Part shown: positions 9,010 to 17,833 of the stretch, in pieces
Layout of the letters: the number at the start of each line of letters is the position of its first letter
Numbering within the stretch: the first letter of the stretch is position 1
NCBI GenBank assembly: GCA_964565925.1
Contig: CAZMGV010000016.1
Span: 49,300-113,299, forward strand
Source: CAZMGV01 sp964565925
GTDB lineage: Bacteria > JAGRBM01 > JAHCIT01
Direction of reading: 5' to 3'
Length of the DNA: 64,000 nt
The notes under the pieces: model-generated
Databases searched by the model: none
The model's input: the letters and a program-made list of their open reading frames with translations, nothing else
Told to the model about the DNA's origin: nothing
Made by a program: the position numbers and the translations under genes

Positions 9010-10589
9010 GGCTTGTGACACCTCCCGGGGTCGGGGGCTCCGTGGCAGACGAGGAATTCGAACTTGTCGGCGGTGGACGCCGGGCCGGCGACCGTCCGGC
9101 AGTTGGTCCGCACCCAGTAGTAGAGCTCCAGGTAGTTACTCAGATCGAAGTCACCGAAGTAGTGGAAATCGTGCTTGCTGAAATCGACGATCAGGGCGGG
9201 CGGCGTGCACCGGAGATCATCCATGAACTGGGCCCAGCGGTCCTGGTAGATGAGCGATCGCGGGTTGATCCGCGCCGCCAGCTCTTTGACGCCGCCGAAC
9301 GTATATCCCGTCACCGTCGTGGCCGGGGTGAGCTGTCTCGTGGCGGGGAGCCTGCCGGAGCGTTCATAAAGATCGCTGCCGTAACCCCAGACCAGAAGGC
9401 GGTCGGTCTCCTGCGTGGACTGGTAGATGAAGTCCGACGCATCGGCGATGGCGGGCAGGGTCTCGGACGTGCTCTGCGCCACCCACACGCGCCAGACCCC
9501 GGCGACGGTGAACACCGAGGCTCCGGCCAGCGCGACGATGGCGGCCGCCGGTTTGAGCCGGCGATGACGGTCGGCGGCCAGTCCGGCGGCGAGCGCCAGC
9601 GGCGGTATGACCTGAAGATAGTAGTGGGCGAGCCACCGGCCGCCGGCCGCCGCCGCAGCGAACGACAGAATGGCGGTCGCAAAGGCCGACCACATCATCA
9701 GCCGCCGGCGGCCTTCCAGATTCCGGATACCGGCAAACACGCAGATCCAGACGGGAAGGGTGAGCGCAAAGGGCGCGCCGATGTTCTTGACGAACCGCGC
9801 GAGCGATTCCTCCGCGCCGGGTCCCACGTTCACGTACAGGGTGTTCGCGGTATACGACCAGAAAACCATTTCGGAAAACGCCTTGTCGCCCGGTACCCAC
9901 AGGGCGACCAGCGCCGCTCCGGCGAGCAGTCCGGTGGCGTAACCGGCGATCCGGAGCAGCCGCTGGGGCCGGATCAGCAGCACCAGGGCCGCGACCGGCA
10001 GTACGAGCACGGCCGCCGGAATCCGGGTGAACGGAAGCAGCATCGAAAGAATGCCCGCAAGAAAGGCGGGGAAGGGGCTCTCTTTGGACGCCAGCCACAG
10101 GCCGGCGGCGAACAGGAGCGCGCAGACCAGTTCCGTCGAGACGAACTGCGTCTGGCGTTCGACACCCAGCGAGAGCCCGGTGATCAGGAGCGCACCCGCG
10201 AGCAGCGAGCCGCGTTTGCGGTCCAGAAGCTGCGCTGCCGTGCGGTCCATCGCCAGTGCGGCGAGGGCCAGCATCAGGATGGAGGCGAACCTGAGCAGCG
10301 GGAGCGCCCATTCCGACTGGGCGCCGGTCATAAACAGCATGCACCGGTAGAAAGCGAAGATGACCGGCGGTTTGGTATCGACGAAATCCAGGTAGGGCGT
10401 GCCGCCCAGGTGCCAGATCCGGGCGCCGGTCATCCAGACCGCCTCGTCGATGTTCATCACCGGAAGGGCGGCGAACGGCCCCCTGAGGACCAGCGCCAGT
10501 GCCATGTACAACAGCAGACGTGCCCACGGGGGCGCATGCCCCACGAGCTTTCCCTTCAACAAGGTTCCGGTTTCCGGGTTCGGTTCCAT
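9006..10589 (-). CDS. GT39/ArnT-like polytopic membrane glycosyltransferase (paralogue 2)
   Basis: 527 residues, clearly paralogous to the next gene downstream: NIDEAVWMTGARIWHLGGTP matches its first-loop motif, and LLVWGYGSDLYERSGRLPA matches its C-terminal domain motif. The acidic pair in the first loop is kept, consistent with a GT-C catalytic base. About 11 membrane helices. ATG start; first gene of a four-gene minus-strand glycosyltransferase run. Its TGA overlaps the GTG of the second paralogue (GTGA). A tandem duplication with divergence is the simplest reading; the two may add successive sugars. Confidence 0.82.
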   Translation of the reverse strand: MEPNPETGTLLKGKLVGHAPPWARLLLYMALALVLRGPFAALPVMNIDEAVWMTGARIWHLGGTPYLDFVDTKPPVIFAFYRCMLFMTGAQSEWALPLLRFASILMLALAALAMDRTAAQLLDRKRGSLLAGALLITGLSLGVERQTQFVSTELVCALLFAAGLWLASKESPFPAFLAGILSMLLPFTRIPAAVLVLPVAALVLLIRPQRLLRIAGYATGLLAGAALVALWVPGDKAFSEMVFWSYTANTLYVNVGPGAEESLARFVKNIGAPFALTLPVWICVFAGIRNLEGRRRLMMWSAFATAILSFAAAAAGGRWLAHYYLQVIPPLALAAGLAADRHRRLKPAAAIVALAGASVFTVAGVWRVWVAQSTSETLPAIADASDFIYQSTQETDRLLVWGYGSDLYERSGRLPATRQLTPATTVTGYTFGGVKELAARINPRSLIYQDRWAQFMDDLRCTPPALIVDFSKHDFHYFGDFDLSNYLELYYWVRTNCRTVAGPASTADKFEFLVCHGAPDPGRCHKP

Positions 10590-10796
10590 CTGGGCTCTTT
10601 ACAAGGACCGGGGTTCGCTGTCTTCGCGTATGCACGCGTGGCCGGAGCACCCGGCCGCGAAAAGGTGTGACACGGGGGCAGGGGAAAAGTCGAACCCGCC
10701 CGGCCGGGTGCGGAGGGGCGGCCCGGCGGGGTCTTAGCCCCGGGTCATCGGGGATGTTAGGCTGCGCCGTCATCTATTTCGGAGGTGAACAGGCGC

Positions 10797-11696
10797 GTGC
10801 TCGAGTGGGCGGTATGGATAGCGATCGGTCTGGTGGCCTTCGGGTCCGGCCTGGTCATGCTGTCCGCGCTGTCGAAGGTCCTCCGCCGGGTGGTCATCCG
10901 GCGGTTCACCGACTCCCTGCCGGACCGGATGGAGCAGTACGCCGCCGGATGCGTGCGCGGGGCGCGGCTGTTCGAACACCGGCTGGACTATTCGCCCGGT
11001 TCGCTGGCGCTCGTCGACGACGAGATCGAAACCCATTTTCACGGTTCCACCAATGAAGAAGTCCGGCAGTACATCCCGGGGTTCGCGGCCTATCTGGGTA
11101 CGACGCTGATCCGGAATTTCGGGGGCCGCTGGGAAATGGATCCGGCGGCGGGTCCGGTGGTGATGGACGCGGGCGGGCAGCCGGGTGTGCGCGTGCGGGT
11201 GTTCGATGCCGTGAAAGCGAAGTTCAACCTGCGGGCGGGACTGAAGCTGGGGGAACTCGTGGGGCAGGTTGAGGCCCCCCCGGGGGTGTGGCCGGGCGAG
11301 AATCCCGACTACGGAAGTCCGGACCTGTTCATCCAGCATCTGGCGGACGCCGATTCGCAGACGCTGCTGGGTGCGGTCCGGATCGAGGCCGAACGTGCGG
11401 CCAGCGCTCTGGGGCTGGATATGGGCGGTCCGGTTCAGACAATTCACGACACGCTCCGCAGCCAGATCTCGCGTCAGCGGTGGGTCGACCGGATGTCGAA
11501 GGGCGCGCTGCTCCAGCTCTCCTGCCTGTGGGCCGAACTGGTCCGCCGGATCTATCCCGGTTCTTCGTACCGGGTGCTGGAGGTCCCGGGCGTCGGCAAG
11601 CTCCTGGTGCTGGACCGGGGCGGCAAGGATGACCGCGCGCCGTTTGTGGAAGTTCATGCCTACTGGTGGCTTCCCGGCCGGGCGCTGGAGCTGTAA
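10797..11696 (+). CDS. Conserved-looking protein of unknown function with one N-terminal membrane anchor
   Basis: 299 residues. I do not recognise the family. A single hydrophobic segment (about residues 3-25, WAVWIAIGLVAFGSGLVM) precedes a soluble domain without cysteines or obvious catalytic motifs; the segment HFHGSTNEEVRQYIPGFAAY is notable, and a late segment GVGKLLVLDRGG looks like a beta-hairpin. GTG at 10797 is chosen because an earlier GTG at 10785 lies within the GGAGG ribosome site. Its stop is immediately followed by the TTG start of the acyltransferase, so the two are co-translated and may act together at the membrane; that is inference. Confidence 0.6.
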   Translation: MLEWAVWIAIGLVAFGSGLVMLSALSKVLRRVVIRRFTDSLPDRMEQYAAGCVRGARLFEHRLDYSPGSLALVDDEIETHFHGSTNEEVRQYIPGFAAYLGTTLIRNFGGRWEMDPAAGPVVMDAGGQPGVRVRVFDAVKAKFNLRAGLKLGELVGQVEAPPGVWPGENPDYGSPDLFIQHLADADSQTLLGAVRIEAERAASALGLDMGGPVQTIHDTLRSQISRQRWVDRMSKGALLQLSCLWAELVRRIYPGSSYRVLEVPGVGKLLVLDRGGKDDRAPFVEVHAYWWLPGRALEL

Positions 11697-12563
11697 TTGC
11701 CGGTGGCGACTGAAAAACAGCACGAGAAACCGTCCGCGTCGCCGCTCGACCGGCTGCTGTTCTGGCGGAAACTCCGTCCGAAACCGGATGCCAACATGAC
11801 CGAAGCGGAGGCCCGGGAGGCCGGCGTACTTCCGCCCGAAGACTGGCGGCCGCCCGATCCGCCGTTTCCGGCGCGGGCCATGTCGGCCATCGCCTGGGCC
11901 CGGTTCTACCGGCACGCGAGAAAATCGTGGCGCGGCCGCCACGATCCCGGCGAGGGGCTTGAGAAAGCGCGCCGGTTCTGCCGGGGCGCGCTGGAAGCGC
12001 TGGACCTCGATCTCAGGGTGACGGGCGAGGACCGGTTACCGCCCAAGGAGCAGGGTGTCCTGTTCATGTGGAACCAGACGAGCCATCTGGACCATCTGAT
12101 TCTGGGCGCGGTGGTCGACCGTCCGGTACGCAGCCTCTACAACATCGAGCTGGCGAAGGTCCCGGTCTACGGCGACTGGCTTCGGAAGCAGAACCATTAC
12201 CTCGTCGACCGGTACGACGAAACGCAGTGGCGGGAGTCCATCGCGCAGGCGGCCCGTGACGTGCGCGAACAGAACGTGTCGATCCTGATTTCTCCGGAGG
12301 GCACGCGGAGCTGGGACGGAAAGCTGCTTCCGATGAAGCGGGGGGCGTTCATCCTGGCGATCGAGTCCGGCGCTCCGGTCGTTCCCATCGTTATCAAGGG
12401 AGCCCAGCGGGCGCTGCCCCGGGGGAGCGGCGTCGTCCGGCCGGGGGGAGTGATCGACGTCGAGTTCGCCGAGCCGGTTCCGACAGCCGGCTACACGCAG
12501 GAAACCCGGGCGGAGCTGAAAAAACGCGTCGCGGATGTCTGGAAACGGGCCGGGGCCGGTTGA
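11697..12563 (+). CDS. PlsC-like 1-acyl-glycerol-3-phosphate acyltransferase family protein
   Basis: 288 residues of the lysophospholipid acyltransferase fold. The conserved block is easily seen: NQTSHLDH (motif I), LAKVPVYGDWLRKQNHYLVDR (motif II region), SPEGTRS (motif III) and APVVPIVIKG (motif IV). In motif I the usual catalytic HX4D histidine is a glutamine (N-Q-T-S-H-L-D), while an extra histidine lies three residues later, so activity is uncertain. The start is TTG directly after the upstream TAA; a GTG two codons on is an alternative. No membrane helix is evident before motif I. Probable role: acylation of a lysolipid or envelope glycolipid. Confidence 0.82.
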   Translation: MPVATEKQHEKPSASPLDRLLFWRKLRPKPDANMTEAEAREAGVLPPEDWRPPDPPFPARAMSAIAWARFYRHARKSWRGRHDPGEGLEKARRFCRGALEALDLDLRVTGEDRLPPKEQGVLFMWNQTSHLDHLILGAVVDRPVRSLYNIELAKVPVYGDWLRKQNHYLVDRYDETQWRESIAQAARDVREQNVSILISPEGTRSWDGKLLPMKRGAFILAIESGAPVVPIVIKGAQRALPRGSGVVRPGGVIDVEFAEPVPTAGYTQETRAELKKRVADVWKRAGAG

Positions 12564-12674
12564 GCGGCGGAAATTGTGACAGATTTAATATAGATATTGA
12601 AAATCGTATTCATTTTCTATACCCTCCTCCCCGTCGGCTGGATCGACCGGCCGCGTGGAAGGTGGAAGGGTGTT

Positions 12675-13784
12675 GTGAACAACAGGTACATCGGGGCGGT
12701 GCTGGGCGCGTTGCTGCTGGCGGGGTGCAACCCCTCCGTCCATGAAGCCGATCCGGCAAAAGTGGCGGTCGTCGGCAAGCTGATCTTTTTCGATCCGGGA
12801 CTCTCGAACCCTCCCGGCCAGTCCTGCTCCACCTGCCATTCGGCCGAGCGGGCCTTTACGGATCCTGACAGCAACCTGCCGGTGTCGCAGGGCGTTCACC
12901 TCGACCGGGTGGGCAGCCGAAATTCACCGTCGGCGTCCTATGCGAGTTTCAGTCCGGAGTTCCACTACGAAGCCGGCGACGGCACCTATGCCGGCGGCCA
13001 GTTCTGGGACGGCCGGGCCTCGACACTGGAAGACCAGGCAAAAGCGCCGTTCCTGAACCCGGTGGAGATGGCGAACGGATCGAAAGAGGACGTCGTCGCC
13101 AAACTGCGAGAGGCTCCCTACCGCGACCTGTTCCGCGAGGCGTTCGGGGTCGATTCCCTGGATGACGTCGATACGGCTTACGACTACATGGCCGCCGCCA
13201 TCGCTTCGTTCGAGCGCACGGCCGAGCTGAACCGGTTTACCTCCAAGTTCGACTACTACCTGCGCGGAATGGTGGACCTGAACGAGCAGGAACTGAACGG
13301 TCTCGCGCTGTTCGAGAACCCGCTCAAGGGAAACTGCTCGGCGTGCCACCCGAGCGTGGTCCAGGACGACGGCACGTTCCCGCTCTTTACCGATTTTACC
13401 TACGACAACATCGGCATCCCCAAGAACTGGGACAGCCCGTTCCTGGACCTGCCGATCGAATTCAATCCGGACGGGGCGGGCTTTATAGACCGCGGGCTGG
13501 GTGCCGAACTGGACGAGCCCGAGCAGGACGGCAAGTTCAAGGTGCCGACCCTGCGCAATCTCGCGCTCACCGCCCCATACGGGCACAACGGCTATTTCAC
13601 GAACCTTCGAGACGTGGTGGATTTCTACAATACCCGTGACGTGGACGACTGGCCGGACCCGGAAGTTCCGGAAAACCTGAACACCGACGAACTGGGCGAT
13701 CTGGGGCTCACCGGACAGGAAGTGGACGACATCGTCGCGTTCCTGCAGACGCTGACCGACGGGTTCGTGGTGCCGGCGCCCTGA
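12675..13784 (+). CDS. Dihaem cytochrome c peroxidase / MauG-family lipoprotein
   Basis: 369 residues. A signal peptide ends in a lipobox (LLLAGC), so it is probably a periplasmic lipoprotein. Two haem c sites, CSTCH (about residue 55) and CSACH (about 225), fit the dihaem peroxidase/MauG family; the C-terminal LRNLALTAPYGHNGYFTNL is its usual signature, with the family position of the distal-haem ligand. The GTG at 12675 is chosen since the in-frame TTG 26 codons earlier would push the signal peptide inward. Role: hydrogen peroxide reduction or another two-haem oxidation. A stretch of AT-rich DNA at 12575-12605 may hold its promoter. Confidence 0.88.
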   Translation: MNNRYIGAVLGALLLAGCNPSVHEADPAKVAVVGKLIFFDPGLSNPPGQSCSTCHSAERAFTDPDSNLPVSQGVHLDRVGSRNSPSASYASFSPEFHYEAGDGTYAGGQFWDGRASTLEDQAKAPFLNPVEMANGSKEDVVAKLREAPYRDLFREAFGVDSLDDVDTAYDYMAAAIASFERTAELNRFTSKFDYYLRGMVDLNEQELNGLALFENPLKGNCSACHPSVVQDDGTFPLFTDFTYDNIGIPKNWDSPFLDLPIEFNPDGAGFIDRGLGAELDEPEQDGKFKVPTLRNLALTAPYGHNGYFTNLRDVVDFYNTRDVDDWPDPEVPENLNTDELGDLGLTGQEVDDIVAFLQTLTDGFVVPAP

Positions 13785-13796
13785 CCGGTCCCGGTC

Positions 13797-14762
13797 TTAT
13801 TTGTTCTCGACGGTCAGCCTGGAGCCCGTATCGAAGATCACCTGCTGGTGCGGGTAGGGGATCTCGATCTTCGCCTCATCGAGCTTTTCCTTGATGCGCT
13901 GGTTCAGGAACCAGAGAATATCGTCTTCGAGCGCCGGGTGGCTGGTCCATACGCGGAGCTCCATCTCGAGCGAGCTCGGGGCGATCTGTTTCACGATTAC
14001 CTGCGGCGGCGGGTCCTGCAGGATCAGGTGGCTCTCCTTCGTGAGCGCCAGCAGCGTCTCCCGGGCCTTGGCGATCTGTTCCTTGTAGGCGATCCCCACG
14101 GTGGCGCGGACCTGGATTCTTTCGAAGAAGGTCCGGTTGATGACCTTGTGGCTGGTCACGAGGCTGGACGGCAGGTCCACCAGGTAGTTCCGCTTGGTGC
14201 GGATCTGCGTCGACCGCAGCCCGATGTGCTCGACCTGGCCCAGTTCGCCTTCCAGTTCGACCCAGTCGCCGCGCTTGTAGGGCCGCGTCCAGAGGATGAT
14301 GAGCGACGAGAGAAAGTTCGACAGCGTCGCCTGCGCGGCAAGGCCGACGGCGATGCCGACGACGCCGAGCGCCGACACCATGGGCAGGATTTCGATGCCC
14401 ATCTGGCCTGCAGCAACAATGAGGCCGAGCATCATGAAGCCGGCCATGATGATGATCCGGCAGATGGCGATCACCTCATCCTCGAAGTCGTGGAGCTTGA
14501 GGGATTTACCGATAAGAGCCCGGACCCAGCGTCCGGTGACCCAGAAAATCAGCAGAATGAACAGCCCGGTCACCAGATTCGGCAGCCAGTTGATCGCCTT
14601 GATCGTGAAATCGGTAAGCACGACCGGAAGATCGATCACCCGGCGGGTGAGATCTTCGGGTGCCCGGGTCAGCGCGTTCTGCAGTTCGTCGGCGCCTGCG
14701 GCCTGTTCTTTTGCGTTGTCGACTGCCGCAACAAGCAGTCCGGCTGCCGGAAAATTCAACAT
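13797..14762 (-). CDS. MscS-family mechanosensitive channel
   Basis: 321 residues. Three membrane helices (about 60-150), with the pore-lining TM3 region reading SALGVVGIAVGLAAQATLSN and the following FLSSLIILWTRPYKRGDWVE that defines the family. The C-terminal cytoplasmic domain has the YLVDLPSSLVTSHKVINRT segment. The ATG at 14762 is chosen over a TTG eleven codons upstream because GGGGGA lies about nine bases before it. Function: relief of turgor at hypo-osmotic shock. Convergent with the peroxidase gene and divergent from the Rieske operon. Confidence 0.92.
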   Translation of the reverse strand: MLNFPAAGLLVAAVDNAKEQAAGADELQNALTRAPEDLTRRVIDLPVVLTDFTIKAINWLPNLVTGLFILLIFWVTGRWVRALIGKSLKLHDFEDEVIAICRIIIMAGFMMLGLIVAAGQMGIEILPMVSALGVVGIAVGLAAQATLSNFLSSLIILWTRPYKRGDWVELEGELGQVEHIGLRSTQIRTKRNYLVDLPSSLVTSHKVINRTFFERIQVRATVGIAYKEQIAKARETLLALTKESHLILQDPPPQVIVKQIAPSSLEMELRVWTSHPALEDDILWFLNQRIKEKLDEAKIEIPYPHQQVIFDTGSRLTVENK

Positions 14763-15127
14763 CTGAAGCGGTCCCCCTGTGAAACCCCGTCCCAACGGGT
14801 GGTCTTCATCTGAGCGGGCATGTAGCGGGTACCGTCAGGAAGGTAAAACGGGGCTGGCGGGGAGTGTTTTTCAGGATTATTAAAACGCCGTCCGGGGTGT
14901 TTTCAGGGTGCGATGGGCACCGCCCTGATTGTCGACTGTATACCGTATACGATTTTTTTAGGCGCCACTTGGCGCGGTTGCCCAAATGTGGCTAGAACGT
15001 AGCCCGTGTGCATCCGCCCGGAGTCGATTTGGGCCGGAAACCGCCCGTCTTTTCGCTGCCGTAAGGGGTTTTCCCGGTGCGGCCGGAGACGGTGCAGCGC
15101 CTGCTTATTGAAGGTGTGAATAACGGT
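14763..15127. other. Intergenic region between divergent mscS and Rieske/b6 operon
   Basis: 365 bp with no plausible gene. It must hold promoters for both flanks. On the plus strand TTGGCG at 14970-14975 and TAGAAC at 14994-14999 with an 18-bp spacer form a possible sigma70 promoter about 130 bp before the Rieske ATG. Two perfect inverted repeats lie upstream of it (14938-14950 and 14962-14975), the second overlapping the possible -35. No terminator or riboswitch-like fold was recognised. Confidence 0.5.
14938..14950. promoter_or_regulatory. Inverted repeat GTATAC-C-GTATAC, possible operator
   Basis: Two self-complementary GTATAC hexamers flank one central base, giving a 13-bp palindrome just upstream of a run of seven T and 20 bases before the possible -35 of the Rieske/b6 operon. 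Position and symmetry suggest a regulator site, but no cognate regulator is encoded nearby and chance cannot be excluded. Confidence 0.35.
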
Positions 15128-15820
15128 ATGGACGACGACAAGAAGAAAGAACTCCTCGAAAAGTTCAAGAAGATGCGTACCGAGGGCCCCAAGCCCAAGG
15201 CTGCCGCGGCTCCCAAACCGGCGGCTGCGGCCGTCGTTCAGGCGGCGCCCACCGGCCCCGTCCCGACCCGCAAGCCCAAGCCCGAAGTGGTCACGGGACT
15301 TCCCCCCGACAAGCTGACCGAAAACCACATCTGGGGCCTCTCGCTCACCAAGCGCAACATGCTCAATCTGATGGGCTGGGGCGCGCTTGCGGGCGTTCTC
15401 CACATCGGCATCGCCGCCATCCACCGGTTCCTGTTCCCCCGCGTGCTTTTCGAGCCGGCCACCTCCTTCAAGGCGGGTTACCCGGAGGAATATCCACTGG
15501 GGACCATCTCCACGAAGTACCAGGGCGACCAGAAGGTCTGGATCGCGCACCTGCCCGAAGGCATCGTCGCGATTTCGTCGATCTGCACGCACCTGGGCTG
15601 CACGCCCCGGTGGCTGCCGGCCGAGGACAAGTTCAAGTGCCCGTGCCACGGCTCCGGCTTCACCCGCGAAGGAATCAACTTCGAGGGTCCGGCACCGCGT
15701 CCGCTGGAACGGTTCCGGATTTCCAAGTCGGAAGACGGGCAGCTGACGGTCGACAAGGCCACCGCCTACCGGTGGGAGAAGGGCGAGTGGGGCAAGCCCG
15801 GCTCGGTCTTCATGGCGTAA
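15128..15820 (+). CDS. Rieske 2Fe-2S subunit of a cytochrome b6-type quinol oxidase
   Basis: 230 residues. A charged, Ala/Pro/Lys-rich cytoplasmic tail (1-75) precedes one membrane helix (about 78-98) and a periplasmic Rieske domain. Cluster ligands are in CTHLGC (153-158) and CPCHGSGF (171-178), including the two Cys that form the stabilising disulfide, so the high-potential Rieske type is intact. The ATG at 15128 is preferred over GTG 15116, which sits against the GAAGG ribosome site. First gene of a four-gene operon with cytochrome b6, subunit IV and a multihaem cytochrome. It passes the first electron of quinol oxidation to the c-type cytochrome. Confidence 0.95.
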   Translation: MDDDKKKELLEKFKKMRTEGPKPKAAAAPKPAAAAVVQAAPTGPVPTRKPKPEVVTGLPPDKLTENHIWGLSLTKRNMLNLMGWGALAGVLHIGIAAIHRFLFPRVLFEPATSFKAGYPEEYPLGTISTKYQGDQKVWIAHLPEGIVAISSICTHLGCTPRWLPAEDKFKCPCHGSGFTREGINFEGPAPRPLERFRISKSEDGQLTVDKATAYRWEKGEWGKPGSVFMA

Positions 15821-15893
15821 TCACGCCCCCGTCCTGATCAAGGTTCGATGACGCGGCCGCAGGGTTCGCGATGAGTCTGGGAGAGAACTGAAA

Positions 15894-16721
15894 GTGGCCG
15901 AAGAGAAGAACGAACAGGGAAACGCACCGAAGCCTCTGGCGCCCGATACCCGCGCGGCGCTCGCCAAAACGGCGGACGAAGTGTTCAATTCGCAGGTCTG
16001 GAAGAGCGCGTTCCGTCACGGATACGCCGACACCGGCCGTAACCGCCAGCTGATGATCCTGGGCAACGTGTGGCTGCACCTGCATCCGCCCAAGATGCGC
16101 CGCCACGCCGTGCGCGTGAAGTTCACCTGGTGCATGGGCGGGATCACGTTCCTGCTGTTCCTGGTGCTCGCCATCACCGGCGTCGTCCTCATGTTCTACT
16201 ACCGCCCGACCGGCGAATACGCCTACATCGACATGAAATACCTCATGCACGACGTGCCGTTCGGCGCCGTCGTCCGCAACATGCACAGGTGGGCCGCGCA
16301 CGCCATGGTCATAACGGTCATGCTGCATATGTTCCGGGTGTTCATGACCGGTTCCTACAAGCCGCCCCGCGAGTTCAACTGGATCGTCGGCGTGCTGCTC
16401 ATCACCTTCACGCTGCTGCTCTCGTTCACGGGCTACCTGCTGCCGTGGGACCAGCTCGCCATCTGGGCCATCACGGTGGCCTCGAACATGGCGCGCGCGA
16501 CGCCGTTCATCGGACAGTCGGGCCCCTTCGCGGAACAGCTGGGTATCGGCGGCCGCTACGACGCCCGCACGCTCATGCTGGGCGGAACGATCGTCGCCCC
16601 GGCGACGCTGCTCCGGTTCTACATCCTGCACTGCCTGGTGGTCCCGCTGGCCGCCGGTCTGCTGATGATCCTGCACTTCTGGCGTATCCGCAAGGACGGC
16701 GGAATCTCGGGTCCGCTCTGA
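15894..16721 (+). CDS. Cytochrome b6-type subunit (N-terminal half of cytochrome b)
   Basis: 275 residues with four membrane helices. Bis-histidine haem ligands are H131/H246 and H145/H261; spacing is H-x13-H in helix B and H-x14-H in helix D, the latter typical of b6 rather than mitochondrial b. C80 in the segment WCMGGIT aligns with the cysteine of cytochrome b6 that binds haem cn (ci) covalently. The segment YYRPTGEYAYID and GSYKPPREFNWIVGV are also b6-like. GTG start with GGGAG about ten bases upstream. The N-terminal extension of about 70 residues is longer than in plastid b6. It carries electrons across the membrane in the Q-cycle. Confidence 0.94.
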   Translation: MAEEKNEQGNAPKPLAPDTRAALAKTADEVFNSQVWKSAFRHGYADTGRNRQLMILGNVWLHLHPPKMRRHAVRVKFTWCMGGITFLLFLVLAITGVVLMFYYRPTGEYAYIDMKYLMHDVPFGAVVRNMHRWAAHAMVITVMLHMFRVFMTGSYKPPREFNWIVGVLLITFTLLLSFTGYLLPWDQLAIWAITVASNMARATPFIGQSGPFAEQLGIGGRYDARTLMLGGTIVAPATLLRFYILHCLVVPLAAGLLMILHFWRIRKDGGISGPL

Positions 16722-16790
16722 TCCGGTTCCGTATCCAGTTGCCGAACGAAACGCCGGGACAGCCGACGAGATAGCCGAGGGAAGAGGAAG

Positions 16791-17771
16791 ATGTCCGAAG
16801 AGAACAAGAAGCCTGAAGGCGGCCAGCCCGCCAAAGCGGCCGAGATGGACCTGGAGGCCGCCAAGGCCGCAGCCCGCGCCCGCGCGATGCGCGCCCGCGC
16901 CGCGATCACGGCCAAGCCCGTGACGCCGATCGCCGCCGAACCCGGTACGCTCCGCCCGGTGGAGTCCCAGACGCCGCGCGCGCAGAACGTTTACGTCGTC
17001 GACGACGAAGAGCTTTCCCGCCAGATGACCAAGGACCGTATCTACGTGTGGCCGTACCTGGTCCGCGCGGAGTTCATCGCCACGCTCGTGACGATGGTGA
17101 TCCTGATGGTCTGGTCGCTCGTGGTGGATGCGCCGCTCGAGGAGCCGGCCAACCCGTCGCGCACGCCGAACCCCTCCAAGGCCCCCTGGTACTTCCTGGG
17201 TCTGCAGGAAATGCTCGTATACTTCGATCCGTGGCTCGCCGGCGTGATCATCCCCGGCCTGCTGATCGCCGGCCTGATGGTGCTCCCGTATGTGGACGTG
17301 AACCCCAAGGGTAACGGCTACTACTGCTACGAAGAGCGCAAGTTCGCCATCAACTCGTTCCTGTTCGGATTCCTCGTGCTGTGGGTCGCGCTGATCATCA
17401 TCGGCGTGTTCCTGCGCGGTCCGGGCTGGAACTTCTTCATGCCGTGGCAGGAGTGGGACCCGCACAAGGTGGTCGCGCTCACGAACGTGAACCTCGTGGA
17501 CCTGCCGGTCATCAAGAGCTTCTCGCCGCTCTTCAAGGTGGGCGGCGTGGATATCCTGGGCGGGCTGGTGCTCGGTGCCTACCTCGCCACGGGCGGGGTG
17601 TTCTGGCAGCTGTACAAGGACAAGTCGCCGACGCTCCAGAAGATGGGCCCGGCGCGTTACTACGTGACCGCCTTCTTCTTCCTGATGATGATGCTTCTGC
17701 CGCTCAAGATGGCCCTGCGGTGGGTTCTTCACGTCAAGTACATCTGGGCGACGCCGTGGTTCAACGTCTGA
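16791..17771 (+). CDS. Cytochrome b subunit IV-like (PetD-type) with extra helices
   Basis: 326 residues. After a charged, Ala-rich N-terminal tail (1-75), a helix at about 90-115 leads to PNPSKAPWYFLGLQEML, the PetD form of the quinol-site PEWY loop region (here in the KAPWYFLG context). More helices follow at about 145-165, 185-210, 250-275 and 290-310, so the protein is about twice the length of plant PetD (160) and resembles the longer C-terminal cytochrome b halves of bacterial split b complexes. It completes the quinol sites with the b6 subunit. ATG start; 70 bp after the b6 gene. Confidence 0.92.
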   Translation: MSEENKKPEGGQPAKAAEMDLEAAKAAARARAMRARAAITAKPVTPIAAEPGTLRPVESQTPRAQNVYVVDDEELSRQMTKDRIYVWPYLVRAEFIATLVTMVILMVWSLVVDAPLEEPANPSRTPNPSKAPWYFLGLQEMLVYFDPWLAGVIIPGLLIAGLMVLPYVDVNPKGNGYYCYEERKFAINSFLFGFLVLWVALIIIGVFLRGPGWNFFMPWQEWDPHKVVALTNVNLVDLPVIKSFSPLFKVGGVDILGGLVLGAYLATGGVFWQLYKDKSPTLQKMGPARYYVTAFFFLMMMLLPLKMALRWVLHVKYIWATPWFNV

Positions 17772-17833
17772 GGATCTGGACCGCTAAGAGCCTGCATTAG
17801 AGAGAATATTCGGGGACTGGGAGCAAGACGCCT

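Noticed and set aside
9010..9021. GTG at 9021 as start of the second GT39-like gene
   Set aside because: It lies inside the GGGAGG ribosome site; the GTG at 9009 gives a GTGA overlap with the preceding stop.
14968..14982. Sigma54 promoter upstream of the Rieske operon (TGGCGCGGTTGC)
   Set aside because: Spacing between the GG and GC elements is too short for a -24/-12 promoter.
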